Of a DNA stretch of 64,000 nucleotides, positions 21,951 through 32,765 are shown in pieces. The stretch spans positions 135,810,747 to 135,874,746 of the forward strand of contig NC_057807.1 of the NCBI RefSeq assembly GCF_018294505.1, given 5' to 3'. Made by a program: the position numbers and the translations under genes. Each line of letters starts with the position of its first letter. Positions within the stretch are counted from its first letter, which is position 1. The notes beneath the pieces were generated by a model, which had not been told where the DNA came from, searched no databases, and worked only from the letters and a program-made list of their open reading frames with translations. The DNA comes from Triticum aestivum (Eukaryota > Streptophyta > Magnoliopsida > Poales > Poaceae).

Positions 21951-23829
21951 CACGCAGACTCACGGCTTGCTGTTTGAATGACGTCATGCCAAATCACTTG
22001 AAGTTGATGTGATCCATTACGATAAACATGTTATTCAAGCAAAATCTTACGCTCGTACCTGTTTTTCTATTACAGGGCCTACAACTACAGTGAACAGCGG
22101 TGCGACGACATCTACTGCGGGGAGCTCTGAGCGCACGAAAGACGCGTTCCACCAGCCAACCGACAATCATGCCGCAAACAATGCCGAGTCAGAGTCGGAA
22201 ATTGCAATCATTCCAGCAATGCCGACAGGCACCCCTTTGAACACAAGCACTGGCAACACTCAAGTAGATGAAACTGCCGCCAATACTGAAGTGAATGATG
22301 AAACTGATGACGAAGCACAAGGGGATGAAGATGATGGGCAATCAGAGATCGTGGTACCTCAGCCACCGTATGTTGGGCAGAGATTTGAATCGTTTGCAGA
22401 AGCAAAGGAATTCTACCAAACATATGCAAAGTTCCATGGGTTTGCGGTCAACACCGAATACCATAGGAAAATTAAGAAAACTAACGAGTACAACAGAGGT
22501 GAGATGAGGTGCCACAAGGCACGAAGGAACAAGAAGGGGAAATGTGTTGCGCCTGTCGTTCCGGAACGAAAGAGAGGTATCATTCTCAAGACGGGATGCC
22601 CTGTTCGGTGTAAGCTAAACGTAGATGGAAGCACAGTGGGTGGTCACTGAATATTTTGACGAGCACAACCACAAACTCATAAAGAAGTTCAACCTGGTAA
22701 AATTTCTGACCGCCCACAGAGGATTCACCCTCCTCGAAAGGAAATTCATAAAGCTGCTACATGATTGTAACGTCGGTCCGTCAAGAATGGTCCAGATACT
22801 ATCACTCATCCACAGCAAAAATGGGACTCTGAGTAGCATGCCCTACATAACAGCTGACATCACAAACCTAAAGGCAAAGTACCATAGAGAGAGCAAGTTG
22901 GCTGACATAGAGGCCACAATGGCCTACTTCGATGAGAAAGCGAAGGAAGATCCAGATTTCTTCTACAGGATAAGGTTGGACGATGAGGACCGTGTGAGGA
23001 ACATGTATTGGGTGGATGGTGCTGCAAGGAGAGCCTACATACATTTCCGAGATTGCATTTCATTCGGCGCGACGTATCTCACTAATATGTACAAGATGCC
23101 ATGCGCTCCATTCATAGGAATAAATAACCACAATCAGTCGTTGCAGTTCGGATGCGGGCTCGTTCGGAACGAAGACACGAATGGGTACGTTTGGCTGTTC
23201 AAGACCTTCTTGGAGTGCATGGATGGACTTGCTCCGATGAACATAATAACAGACCAGGATTTTAGCATGCGTGCAGGCATAGAGGAGGTCTTTCCGTTGG
23301 CAGTGCACAGGCACTGCAGGTGGCACATTATAAAGAAGGCTGAGGAGACGCTAGGACCGTTCTTTGCTGACCGTCCAGAGCTGCACAAGGCATTCGAGCT
23401 GTGCGTGGACCACAACTTGACGGTGGAGGAGTTTGAAAGGAGCTGGATGGCCATGGTTGAAACATATCAAGTCCAAGACAGCGAGACTCTTGCTCACCTG
23501 TGGGAGAAGCGAATGTACTGGGTGCCGGCCTACTTCATGCAGTGTTTCTTCCCGTTTTTGCAAACTACGCAGCGCAGCGAGGGGTTCAATGCTGTTTTGA
23601 AGCGGTACGTGAGCCCTGACAACTCATTGCTACAGTTTGCCAAGCAGTACACATCTTTGCAACAAAAAATACTGGGATCTGAGCTACAGCAAGAAGCGAA
23701 CACCGCGCTAAAGTAGCCAAAATTGCTAATGTATTTACCGATGGAGAGGCAAATGAGTAAGATATACACCAACAAGATCTTTAACAAGTAAGTCAGTTGT
23801 GTTACAGTCTTATTTGCACAAATCACGAA

Positions 23830-24400
23830 GGCAGTAGGTGCCATATAGAATGCAATGCAGTTGCCATGATATGTGGTTGCCATGTTTAATGAAATACTGT
23901 TTGCCATGCTTACTCAGCTGCAGTTGCCATGTTCAATGAAAATTCTGTTTGCCATGCTTACTCGGATGCAGTTTCCATGTTCAATGAAATGCAGTTGCCA
24001 TGTTTAATGCACTGTACTTCCATTGGGCATGTTGGTATGCAAATGCCAATGTCAACTCAAAATGTTATGTTGTTGCCATATCTACTAAAATGCAATTGCC
24101 ATGTTTACTAAAATGCAACTACCATGTTTGCTGAAATGCAATTTACCATGTTTACTCAACTGTAGTTGCCATGTTTAATAAAATGCAGTTGCCATGTTTT
24201 ATGCAATGTGCTTCCATTGGGACTGTTGGTGTGGAAATGACGATGGCCAGTTGAAAATGTTATGCAGTTGCCATGTCTAATGTACTACAGTTGCCATGTC
24301 TAATGTACTACAGTTGCCATGTCTTATGTACTATATTTGCCATGTTCAAGGTACTATATTTGCCATGTTCAATGTACTATATTTGCCATGTTCAAACAAA
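23830..24400 (+). repeat. GTTGCCATG motif cluster, transposase intron 4
   Basis: About nine exact plus-strand copies, several TTTGCCATG/ATTGCCATG variants and a looser unit 'atgcagttgccatgttta(c/a)t(a/c)aa' repeat here. The intron (23788-24484) is mostly this material. Confidence 0.85.
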
Positions 24401-25214
24401 ATGTATTTCTATTTCCATGACAACGTAAGGTGCTACAAAAAAAGAGTGCACGATAGTTTAACAGAAAACACACAAAACTTGCAGATTCCAGGAAGAAATA
24501 AAGCGTGCCAGCATGTTGACGGCTTTCCAGGTGGACGAACATACGTTCAAGGTGTGTTCTATTTTGGGCATGTCAGATTCAGAACCTGAAGACTTGGACA
24601 AAGGAAGGAACTACTTCGTGAAAGCCTCGATCGGCCAAGGCGAATACTACTGCCAATGTTGGAAGTTTGAACGGGACGGCATTGTGTGCTGTCACATACT
24701 AAAAGTAATGGACATGAACGATGTGACACTGATGGCCCGCCATTCCATAAGGCGGCGATGGACTTGGGACGCTGATGACGCGTTGGCGCCGCAGACAACA
24801 AGCACAGTTCTGGCTGTGCATGACGAGAGACCTGAGTCAATCATGGAAGCCGTGAGGCACGTTGTGCTGACAAAGAACTATGCTGAGCTAATTGATGAAG
24901 CGTGCAAGAGTGATGAGACAGCGAGAGTCACAGAAAAACACAGGAAGGCCCTGAAAAGAGAGCTTGATGAGATCAAGAAGAGGAAAGCTGAGGAAGCCTT
25001 ACACAGGTTTCCCAGCACATCAAGTGTGCCTTCGTCCACGGGGCCATCATCTGAAAACTCGGAGATAAGATCTGGAACAGCAAGCACACAAACCCAGGTC
25101 AGGAACCTACCCCGTTCCATCACAAAGGGGCGTCCAAATGAGATAAGGTACAAATCAGGATTGGAGATTCAAGCAAAACACAAGAAAACGAAGAAAGGGA
25201 CGTGCAATCCGTAA

Positions 25215-26135
25215 ACAAAATTGGGGCGCTGTGACATGTTCCTTGGGGACATTTTGTTTTGTAACCTAGATGTTGTGAATTTTTTCTAGAAATGGGAGAC
25301 TGACTCTTGAGGGGTTTCAGAAGTTGTAGGAAAATGCATTGAATGGGTAACTGCAGTTGCCATGTTGTGTGTACTTGATCTGCCATGTTATATGTGATTA
25401 ATCTGCCATGCTATTTTGTACTAAATATGCCATGATATTTTATAATGAATCTATCATGGTAAATATACTGGGTCTGCCATGTTAATTATACTCAATCTGC
25501 CATGTCAAGTATACTGGATCTGCCATCTTGTTTATGCTGAATCTGCCCTGTTAGCTGTACTGAAAAATGCCATGTTATTTGTAATGACTCTACATCGCCT
25601 ATATTTCCATGATAATTCGACATGCTTTAGTCACACATGCTGTGTTGTGTGCAATCTATGGGAAACAAAGTTGAAAAAGCGTAACGTGCATCAACCGCAG
25701 AAAAGGTTACAACTACATGATCAAAACTACCATGGTAGCCGGTGCAGTTAGCAATGAAAAAGAAGAAGCAAAACAACCAAATGAAAAACAACGATGACTT
25801 TTAATAACCATGTCTGATGAACTACAGTTGCCATGTTTTAGAACATAGTGCACGCATTCGAAGCAGCAACCTAGTGGTGCAAACGATGAAACCATAATAA
25901 TAATGATAAACATAAAATGTATCTACTATCACGCCTAAAATAGGTTCACATCCACACAAAATATTACACAAAATATTCAAATGTCGCTCACGAACCACCA
26001 CTACGTACTAGGCTACTCGGGGTTGCAGTCATAGTATAGCACACGGACATAGTTTTTGAGAAGAACAAAAGGTAGTACCTTACATTCCTCGGCAACAGAA
26101 TGTAAGGTATGCGTCCGGTGTGTAACGCCACGTGA
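25215..26135. other. Convergent spacer between transposase and Ulp1-like genes
   Basis: The spacer holds the 3' ends of two facing genes. Between 25340 and 25840 are two exact GTTGCCATG copies and many 'ctgccatgtta' variants with a unit of about 22-26 bases ('gtactgaatctgccatgtta'). No further exon was recognised. Confidence 0.6.
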
Positions 26136-27889
26136 TCACTTGTACTTCTTGATGACTTTCTTGACAGCTGCCTCCACGAACTCGCGTGCACTGGACCGCT
26201 TGTTGAAATCTTCATTCGTCAACCAGTTCCATGTGTAAATTTTCTGGAGCTCAACGATCGTTGCAGCTGTGACAGCGGGAACAAGTCTACCTTCCCACTT
26301 TGCAAAGTATTCCAACGTGTGAAAGCCACAGTCCATCCCGCACAATAAAAAGAGTCAGGTGAACTCGCAAAAAGGACAGACATAGCAATGATAAACTTCA
26401 ATTCAGATGTAACAACAAAGAGGGGTGGGATTGATGTAAATGGCACATGAAGGAGGGGGTAGGAAATTACGTGTTCCCTAGATTCGTAGTCGCCACGTAC
26501 TCAATTGGGAAATGCCTGATCTGGACCTTTGAGTTTTCGTAGTGACGGTTCCATGTCTCTTTGACCTTGTTGATGGAGAATTCAGCATGCGAAGTAAGGT
26601 GTGTATCAGCTGCCGAACGCATTGAATCAAGCACCTCAAAGCGTTGGTTCTTCAGGTCAAGACAGATCGCATAGTGGTGACCACACTTGTCGTGTGGGTC
26701 GTGTGGTGCAAGCTCCTGGAACATGGGGAACAGGACCTGCATGTAAAAGTGAAGGAAATGAGAAGCAGATTTCACATGAAGAACAACAGAGGGACAAAAA
26801 AAGTAGAATCACGTAGAATGTTTAGTTATAGTGGGTAGTTGAAAGAAAGTTGCCGTCCATGTATGAACAAAATTTGCCGTGCATTTTACTTTGAAGTTGC
26901 CACATAGTTTGCATGGGATGCAAAAATCAAAAAGTCAGTTTGCATGGCAGCTGATGCCACATGAAACATCTGCCACATAAACAGAGTGCAGATAATGGCA
27001 AAAAACCATACCATGTGAAAAAAGTGCAAACAGGGAAGGAGTACTCACATATTTCTTCAGTGTGAGCTTGAATTCACCGTGCTGAGCAAAATTCTTCCTC
27101 AGGATTTTGTGGTGGAAGTCACCATCCCATATTTTGCAGGTCACACTATAATGCATGATTATTTTGTCGGGAGACATATCCATATGCTTGTTGATGTAGT
27201 CAATACCGCATGTAACTACATTCGTCGACATTTTACCGTTTGGCCTCACGGACTCGGCAAGATCACCCAGGTCGACGTACGTCGCTTCGCATTGAATGAC
27301 CTTGGTTCTGTCCAAACATGAGCTGTATGAAAATGATATAACATGAAAGAATCATGTCTACTAAGTAAAAAAATAAAGAACTAAAACATAAGCAGATCAT
27401 GTCTAGAAAGTACGAAGAAGATGAATGGTAAAAAAAGAGCAAAGCAAAATGAGAGATTATGTGGTGTGGTCATTTACGCTTTCAGCTCCTTCATGTGCTT
27501 GCTGCTGGCCCTCACATTTCCAAATCACTTGACAATATCGTATAGCTGGGTCTGTTCCTTTGTGGCCCTGAATTCGGGCTCGTAATCTTCCGCGGGAGGT
27601 GGGTGAACTACCCTCTGCTGCCTCATAGAACCAGGGGTGGCACTCCTAATGGTATCCTCAGATACCGTATCTACAGGCACATTGGAACTTGATCGCCCCT
27701 GAACTCGTGAGGACCTCCTCTGCAATGCTGCCTCCTCGATCCTGCCGTAAGCTTCATCAAGTGACGGTGAAATCTCCTCAGGGGTGCCTGCAAGGATAAA
27801 AAAAGTGGGTTAGGATACCTGGAAAACAAAACAAATGGAATGCGAAAAGATAGGGTGCATGATGTGAAATGTAGGTACAAAAAGTAGGG

Positions 27890-28190
27890 AGTTGCCATGT
27901 GTAGTGCACTGTAGTTGCCATGTGACAGCAACTACAGTTGCCATGTTGTGTCAACTCCAGTTGCCATGTGCTTGCCGAATGGAAAATGCAGCATGGAAAC
28001 AAAAATACAGGTGACATGGTGCAGCAAATCCAGTTGCCATGTGTATTGCACTGTAGTTGCCATGTGACAACAACTACAATTGCCATGTTGAATCAACTTC
28101 AGTTGCCATGTGATTGCCGAATGTAAAAATGCAGCATGGCAACAAAAAAATGTAGGTGACATGGTGCAGCAAATCCAGTTGCCATGTCAT
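27890..28190 (+). repeat. GTTGCCATG cluster and internal duplication in Ulp1-gene intron 8
   Basis: Eight exact plus-strand copies lie in 300 bases. Two blocks (about 27895-28030 and 28030-28175) repeat the same order of words (gtagttgccatgtgaca..caactac, then cagttgccatgtg.ttgccgaatg), a duplication of about 130 bases. The gene itself runs on the minus strand. Confidence 0.8.
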
Positions 28191-29579
28191 CACATAACAG
28201 TTTCCATCACAAGTGAGAACCCACCAAAAAATGCTTGGGACAAAAGTCAGACTACACAGATGTATACAAGAAAATGATAAGCACATAAGAAATGTACCTT
28301 GGACGATCGGCTCTGCGAACTTGACAGCCTTCCTGCCCTCGACCATTGGCTGCGCCATCATTGCAGGCATGCCTCCCGGGAAAGCAAAGGCAACTGGCAT
28401 AGGATCTGGCACCACTGGTTGATCTTGACTGATGCCAAGGCTGAAGCTCGATGGGGTGAAGGCCATTGGGTGCCGCTCATGCCTACTGGCCGGACCGCGA
28501 ACAACTTGCGGGGCAGAATCCAAGGGTGAAAGGTCAACAAACATATCTGAATCGGCCGCTACAGAATGATCGGGCTTATTTGTAGGGAGGGGCGTGTTGT
28601 CAGCGGTATCAGCCGCAACTTTCTTGACAATCTTCTTGTTTGGGCTGTAGGGGACACCAACATTGATTGGGAGCCTGGAAGTGCGCAGATTTAAGCTGGG
28701 GATTTCCACTGCGGGTAAAGGCGTAGTCTGCTCCGGACGTTCACCTGCGTCACTCGTGCCCGGCTTGACACCTGCATCAGTTGTGCTCCGGTCTTCCGGT
28801 TTCTCCATCACATTGCTTTTGGCAGGTGGCGGGAACAGTGTGGACGCAGGAACATAACCAGACTCATCTCTGCTGCTTCTAGCTACAGCTGGTGCGTTGG
28901 GTATGTCTATTGACTGCTTGCGGGGGCTACGACACCTAGGTGGAAGACCAGCACACGAAACAGTCGCCTTAGCAGTATCTGCACCGACAGGAGCTGGAGC
29001 TGTTGTGCCAAGACTCTCACCTGTAGATGGCATATTATTATGAACTGCCGCCTCAGCCACTTCTGTCGTGGACACAGGAGTGCCACCACGCATGCGCTTG
29101 GAATCAATGTCAGATGAGCGGGAATCTTCCTTTCTTAGGTTGGTCTCAGGAGCGTCCACTTCAACGCTTGCTGATGGGGTGGCATGGCTCACAGCAGCAT
29201 CCTTCATTGCCAGAAGAGTTGGCAATATTTCATCTGTCCTGGCAGATACTGACTCGTCACTCCCCGATGTACGGATGCCTGTTGTCCTAACCTGCACATC
29301 TGCAATCGGCGGAGATGGTCGGCCACTTGCGTCAGAGTTAGTGGGAACAGTTGACGGTGCAGCAGCAGTTTTGTTGACTGGCGCCTCATGAACATCTGAG
29401 TTGCCCCTTGTTGACAACTTTGAATGAAGGTGTTCGAGTGGGTCCCTAATGATATGCTTGGCCCCGCGTGTAGTAGTCTTCTTCACCCTGCAAAAAAGAA
29501 AGCACATGAAAAGGGTATTAAAAATGAACAAAAAATATTTGCCATGGTAGAAATCTAAAAAAATGAAAAATAGGTGGAA

Positions 29580-29910
29580 AAGCTGGTAGTTGCCATGTAA
29601 GGGGAATATGAGTTGCCATGTGGCATAGTTAGCAGTTGCCATGCAAATCCAGCAAGAGTTGCCATGCAAATCCAGCAAGAGTTGCCATGCTAGCCAACTT
29701 GAAGAATGATAAAAATGTCTGATCTGCCAGGAATGCAATTTCAAAACTAGGTATGGGATGAGCACACAAGCCAATGGAGAGATGGCAGTTGCCATGTAGG
29801 TACAATAAGAGTTGCCATTTGGCCTAGATAGCAGTTGCCATGTAAAAACAAGCAGGAGTTGCCATGCAGTTAAAAAAGGAAGGAAAATCATTTGAAAAAC
29901 AGCAGTTGCC
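29580..29910 (+). repeat. GTTGCCATG cluster in Ulp1-gene intron 7
   Basis: Nine exact plus-strand copies lie between the exons at 30011 and 29487, with local direct repeats such as 'gcaaatccagcaagagttgcc' at 29643 and 29663. Confidence 0.85.
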
Positions 29911-31139
29911 ATGTGGGGATGATGATAGAAGCCCATGTGACAAGCTGAACGGATGCATTGAAAAATCAAAAATATAGCACTATGTGAATGAAAGCACATA
30001 GAAAACCTACTTCTTGACTGACTTTCTCAGGTCTGGCAACACGGCAGGATCCCCGGTGTTGGACGTCATCGTACGAGGAGATGACCTGGTGGAAGGGGTG
30101 TCACCAGCAATGGGGGCACCTTTGTTCAACCGAGCAGAAACACGGGTTGGCGTTGGTGCCTGTTTCTTCGTAACTGCTCGTCCACCAGCTGTCGCCTCAC
30201 TGCACGTATAAGATGGAGGAAAAAAAGGTGGCAATTGTCAGACAGCAAACTCGTTGCCGCGCTTAGCAAAAACAAATGCAAAAAGGGATCAGTCTGTTCC
30301 AAAAATATAGACAAAACAAAAACTAAAATTAAAGTCGAACCTCCTCCTAGCAGCTATGGGATCGGTTCTAGACCTCTTGCCAGGAGAACCCTGCCCAACA
30401 TCCTCTGGAGCCCTCCCCCTCTTTGATGGCAACACCCCCTCGCCTCTCGCAGCCGTATGTTCTTTGACTTTCTTCGGTGGGGGGACATCTGGTGCATCCT
30501 TGCCCTTCTTACCACCTGCACGAACTTCAACATGTTCATCATCATCGGTGTCCTATTGCACGTTCTCCATGTCATCGTCGTCATCCTTGCTGAGACCAGC
30601 GTCTCCATCTAGTTCATCTTGTGTGTCAGCAAGCTCTTGGGAACTATTGTAGTCATACCGGCCATGGCAACCAGTTGGCCGATGTGTCCATTCTGGGACA
30701 AATGTAGTGAACTGCCTTGCAACCGCATCGCTGTCAGAGCCATTAAGGGACGTCCACCCCTCAACCAACTTCCCGAGCAAGTCGGTCATTCCGGATGCAA
30801 ACTGCCCAATCAGATGCTCAACAGGTGCCCTCGCCTGTGCATGAAACAAGAAGCAGCAATAACCAACCATATTACAGTCACTTGCACGACATCAAAAATA
30901 ATCCAAGGCAACCATATATATATATCTTTGATTACCTCAGTAGGGCAAGACGGAGCTGAGTGCACGTCCATCCACTTTCCAAAGTTTTGAGCTCCCCCAA
31001 ACACGCTGTAGTCTATAGCATGCTTGGCCATCAGCTGGAAAAAACCAAAAAAATAGCTAGGATGTAAGAGAGAGAATGATGAACACTGACTAGCAGTTCA
31101 TGTGTTGCAAATACAACAAAAAAGAAGACGCGAACATAA

Positions 31140-31740
31140 GTTTCAGCACGAATGACAGAGTTGCCATGTGGAGTGAGACATGAATACCATACGCAGACAG
31201 TAATGGCTAACAAAGGTAGTCATCTCTTATTAACCACAGGCGGTTGCCACATGACGATTTTTTCATATGTTATGCCGCAAAAATTTGTAAGAATGCCGTG
31301 TAGAGAAAGAAACTAGAACTAACCTGCAGTTTTCCATATTTGGTATCAGTTACCCTATCTGCAGCAAGCACAGCCTTGATATCATCGATAGTCCATGCAG
31401 AAACAGCAAACTTGTGCATAGGCGGCGGGCCTCCTGTCCCAGTGAAATCCACGGTGGACAGATCAAGACAGTCGACGTACATGAGCTGATGTACAACAAT
31501 TTTAAAAAGAAAGAAATATCAGTTGCCATCATGGTATTTTGCGAAAAAACAGGATAATATATGTTCCTACGATCATCAAGTTGAAGTGCATGAAAAGAGA
31601 AAAAGAAGAAGTTGCCATCTGTATGTGCTAGTTGCCATCATAGTGTGATGGCAGTTGCCATATTGTCATGATGGCAGTTGCCATATTGTCATTATGGAAG
31701 TTGCCATCTTGTTATGATCAGGTTGCCATGCATGAATAAA
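31140..31740 (+). repeat. GTTGCCATG/GTTGCCATC/GTTGCCATA variants in Ulp1-gene introns
   Basis: Around exon 4 (31324-31485) the motif occurs as GTTGCCATG (31160, 31722) and mainly as GTTGCCATC/A, with spacers such as 'tgtcatgatggca'. Again all are on the plus strand. Confidence 0.7.
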
Positions 31741-32765
31741 AGGTGTTAAAAAGAGTGTTCACAAAAAGGACTGGTAAAAAAATACCATTAAATTCAGTCG
31801 ACAACCCTTCCGGTACATCTTGCTTGAAAATGCATCATGCAGGAAGTCGGCAATGAACTTACACCAATTCATGTTCTTCACATCTTTCAGTTTCGCCTGC
31901 ACCGCACAATTTTCAGGACAACGAGTTGCTGCATCAGAAATCAAATGGAAAAAACATCAAAAAACACTGGGCAGTGACTAGCTTGCACATGACATCAGAG
32001 CCAAAAGATTGAAGGAAAATAATGTAGTAAAGATAGATCATTCACCAGGATGGGGAAGCATTTGTTGCTTGGGCGAAGAGAAGTGGTCGGCGCGAAAACA
32101 GCTGAGATGAGGTACATGAGTAGTTTCATCTTAAAAACCTCGCCATGGGTTGTCATGGCCTACAACGAATCTGCCAGTACAGACGTGTTCGACATGGATT
32201 CCAACCCAGGAAACAAACGGGGGAACAACGCTTCCTCGATCTTGTTATTGACCTCATACGGGACTTTGATTTGTCCATGGGGCACACCCAAAGTGCAGAA
32301 CACGGATTCCTCGTTCAACGACAGTCTTCCACGTCCCGGAATCACAAATTCCTGGGAGACGGGGTCGTAAATCTCACCAAGCCAGTCGCATACAGGGTTG
32401 ACTGGATTCGTGCACCGGACATTCATCAGAGCCTGCATGCCCATCTCAGCAACATCTCCCTTCTGATCATCGGTAAATCTGTCAGTCAATGAAGTTAGTC
32501 ATTCCTGGGAGGCCCTGTTGCGAGTACGTTTCTTCTTCTGCAAAAAACAGACAAATGATCAGTTGTTGCCATGTTTTCACTGTCATGAAATTTTAGTTCA
32601 TGACAGACGACTGCAAGCTTGAGGTGGCAACCAATAACATATGTAGGAGGAGGAGGGTGTGTGGACAGTTACCTCGTCGCCCTCTTTTCTCCGTCCAGTT
32701 GCCCGATTCTGCTATGGTGGATCCATGAAATCATCATCATCATTTTTATGATCGCCGCGAGCCAT

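Larger units (their letters stand above)
20628..25214 (+). pseudogene. FAR1-type MULE transposase, five exons, inactivated
   Basis: Exons fit at 20628-20760, 20856-20969, 21396-21512, 22076-23787 and 24485-25214. All introns are GT...AG with matching phases. Exon 4 has a FAR1 DNA-binding domain (YVGQRFESFAEAKEFYQTYA; CPVRCKL), then the MULE catalytic core (YMPC-type KMPCAPFIGIN, IITDQDFSMR, HRHCRWHI). Exon 5 has a SWIM zinc finger (CQC...CCH) and a basic tail. The exon sum is 2806 nt, one more than a multiple of three. One extra base near 22636 shifts the frame between FAR1 and the core. A TAG stop lies at 23714-23716. The expected first catalytic Asp (SFDATY in relatives) is Gly at 23066-23068. 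It cannot be an active enzyme. Confidence 0.85.
26136..32765 (-). pseudogene. Ulp1-like (C48) cysteine protease gene of the MULE, twelve exons, inactivated
   Basis: Minus-strand exons fit at 32765-32673, 32537-32046, 31896-31786, 31485-31324, 31034-30936, 30834-30341, 30199-30011, 29487-28298, 27787-27478, 27322-27049, 26736-26471 and 26337-26136. Phases agree throughout, giving 3882 nt (1294 codons). The C-terminus has the Ulp1 triad: His in GHHYAI (26674-26676), Asp in VLDS (26626-26628), Cys in MDCGFH (26328-26330). Exon 2 resembles the DUF1985-type region of TE-borne Ulp1 proteins. Exon 8 is a long disordered S/T/P-rich part. In-frame stops occur at 32712-32714, 32499-32501, 32160-32162, 30553-30555 and 27525-27527. 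The last acceptor reads GG instead of AG (26338-26339). Captured SUMO/ubiquitin-like protease genes of this kind are known MULE cargo. Confidence 0.8.

Noticed and set aside
22009..22075. Start of the exon-4 frame as a gene start
   Set aside because: A TACAG acceptor at 22071-22075 and continuity of phase with three upstream exons make this intron sequence.
28074..29999. A single minus-strand frame of 641 codons
   Set aside because: Only the part 29487-28298 is coding-like. The ends are intron sequence that happens to stay open; splice signals and phase define the exon.
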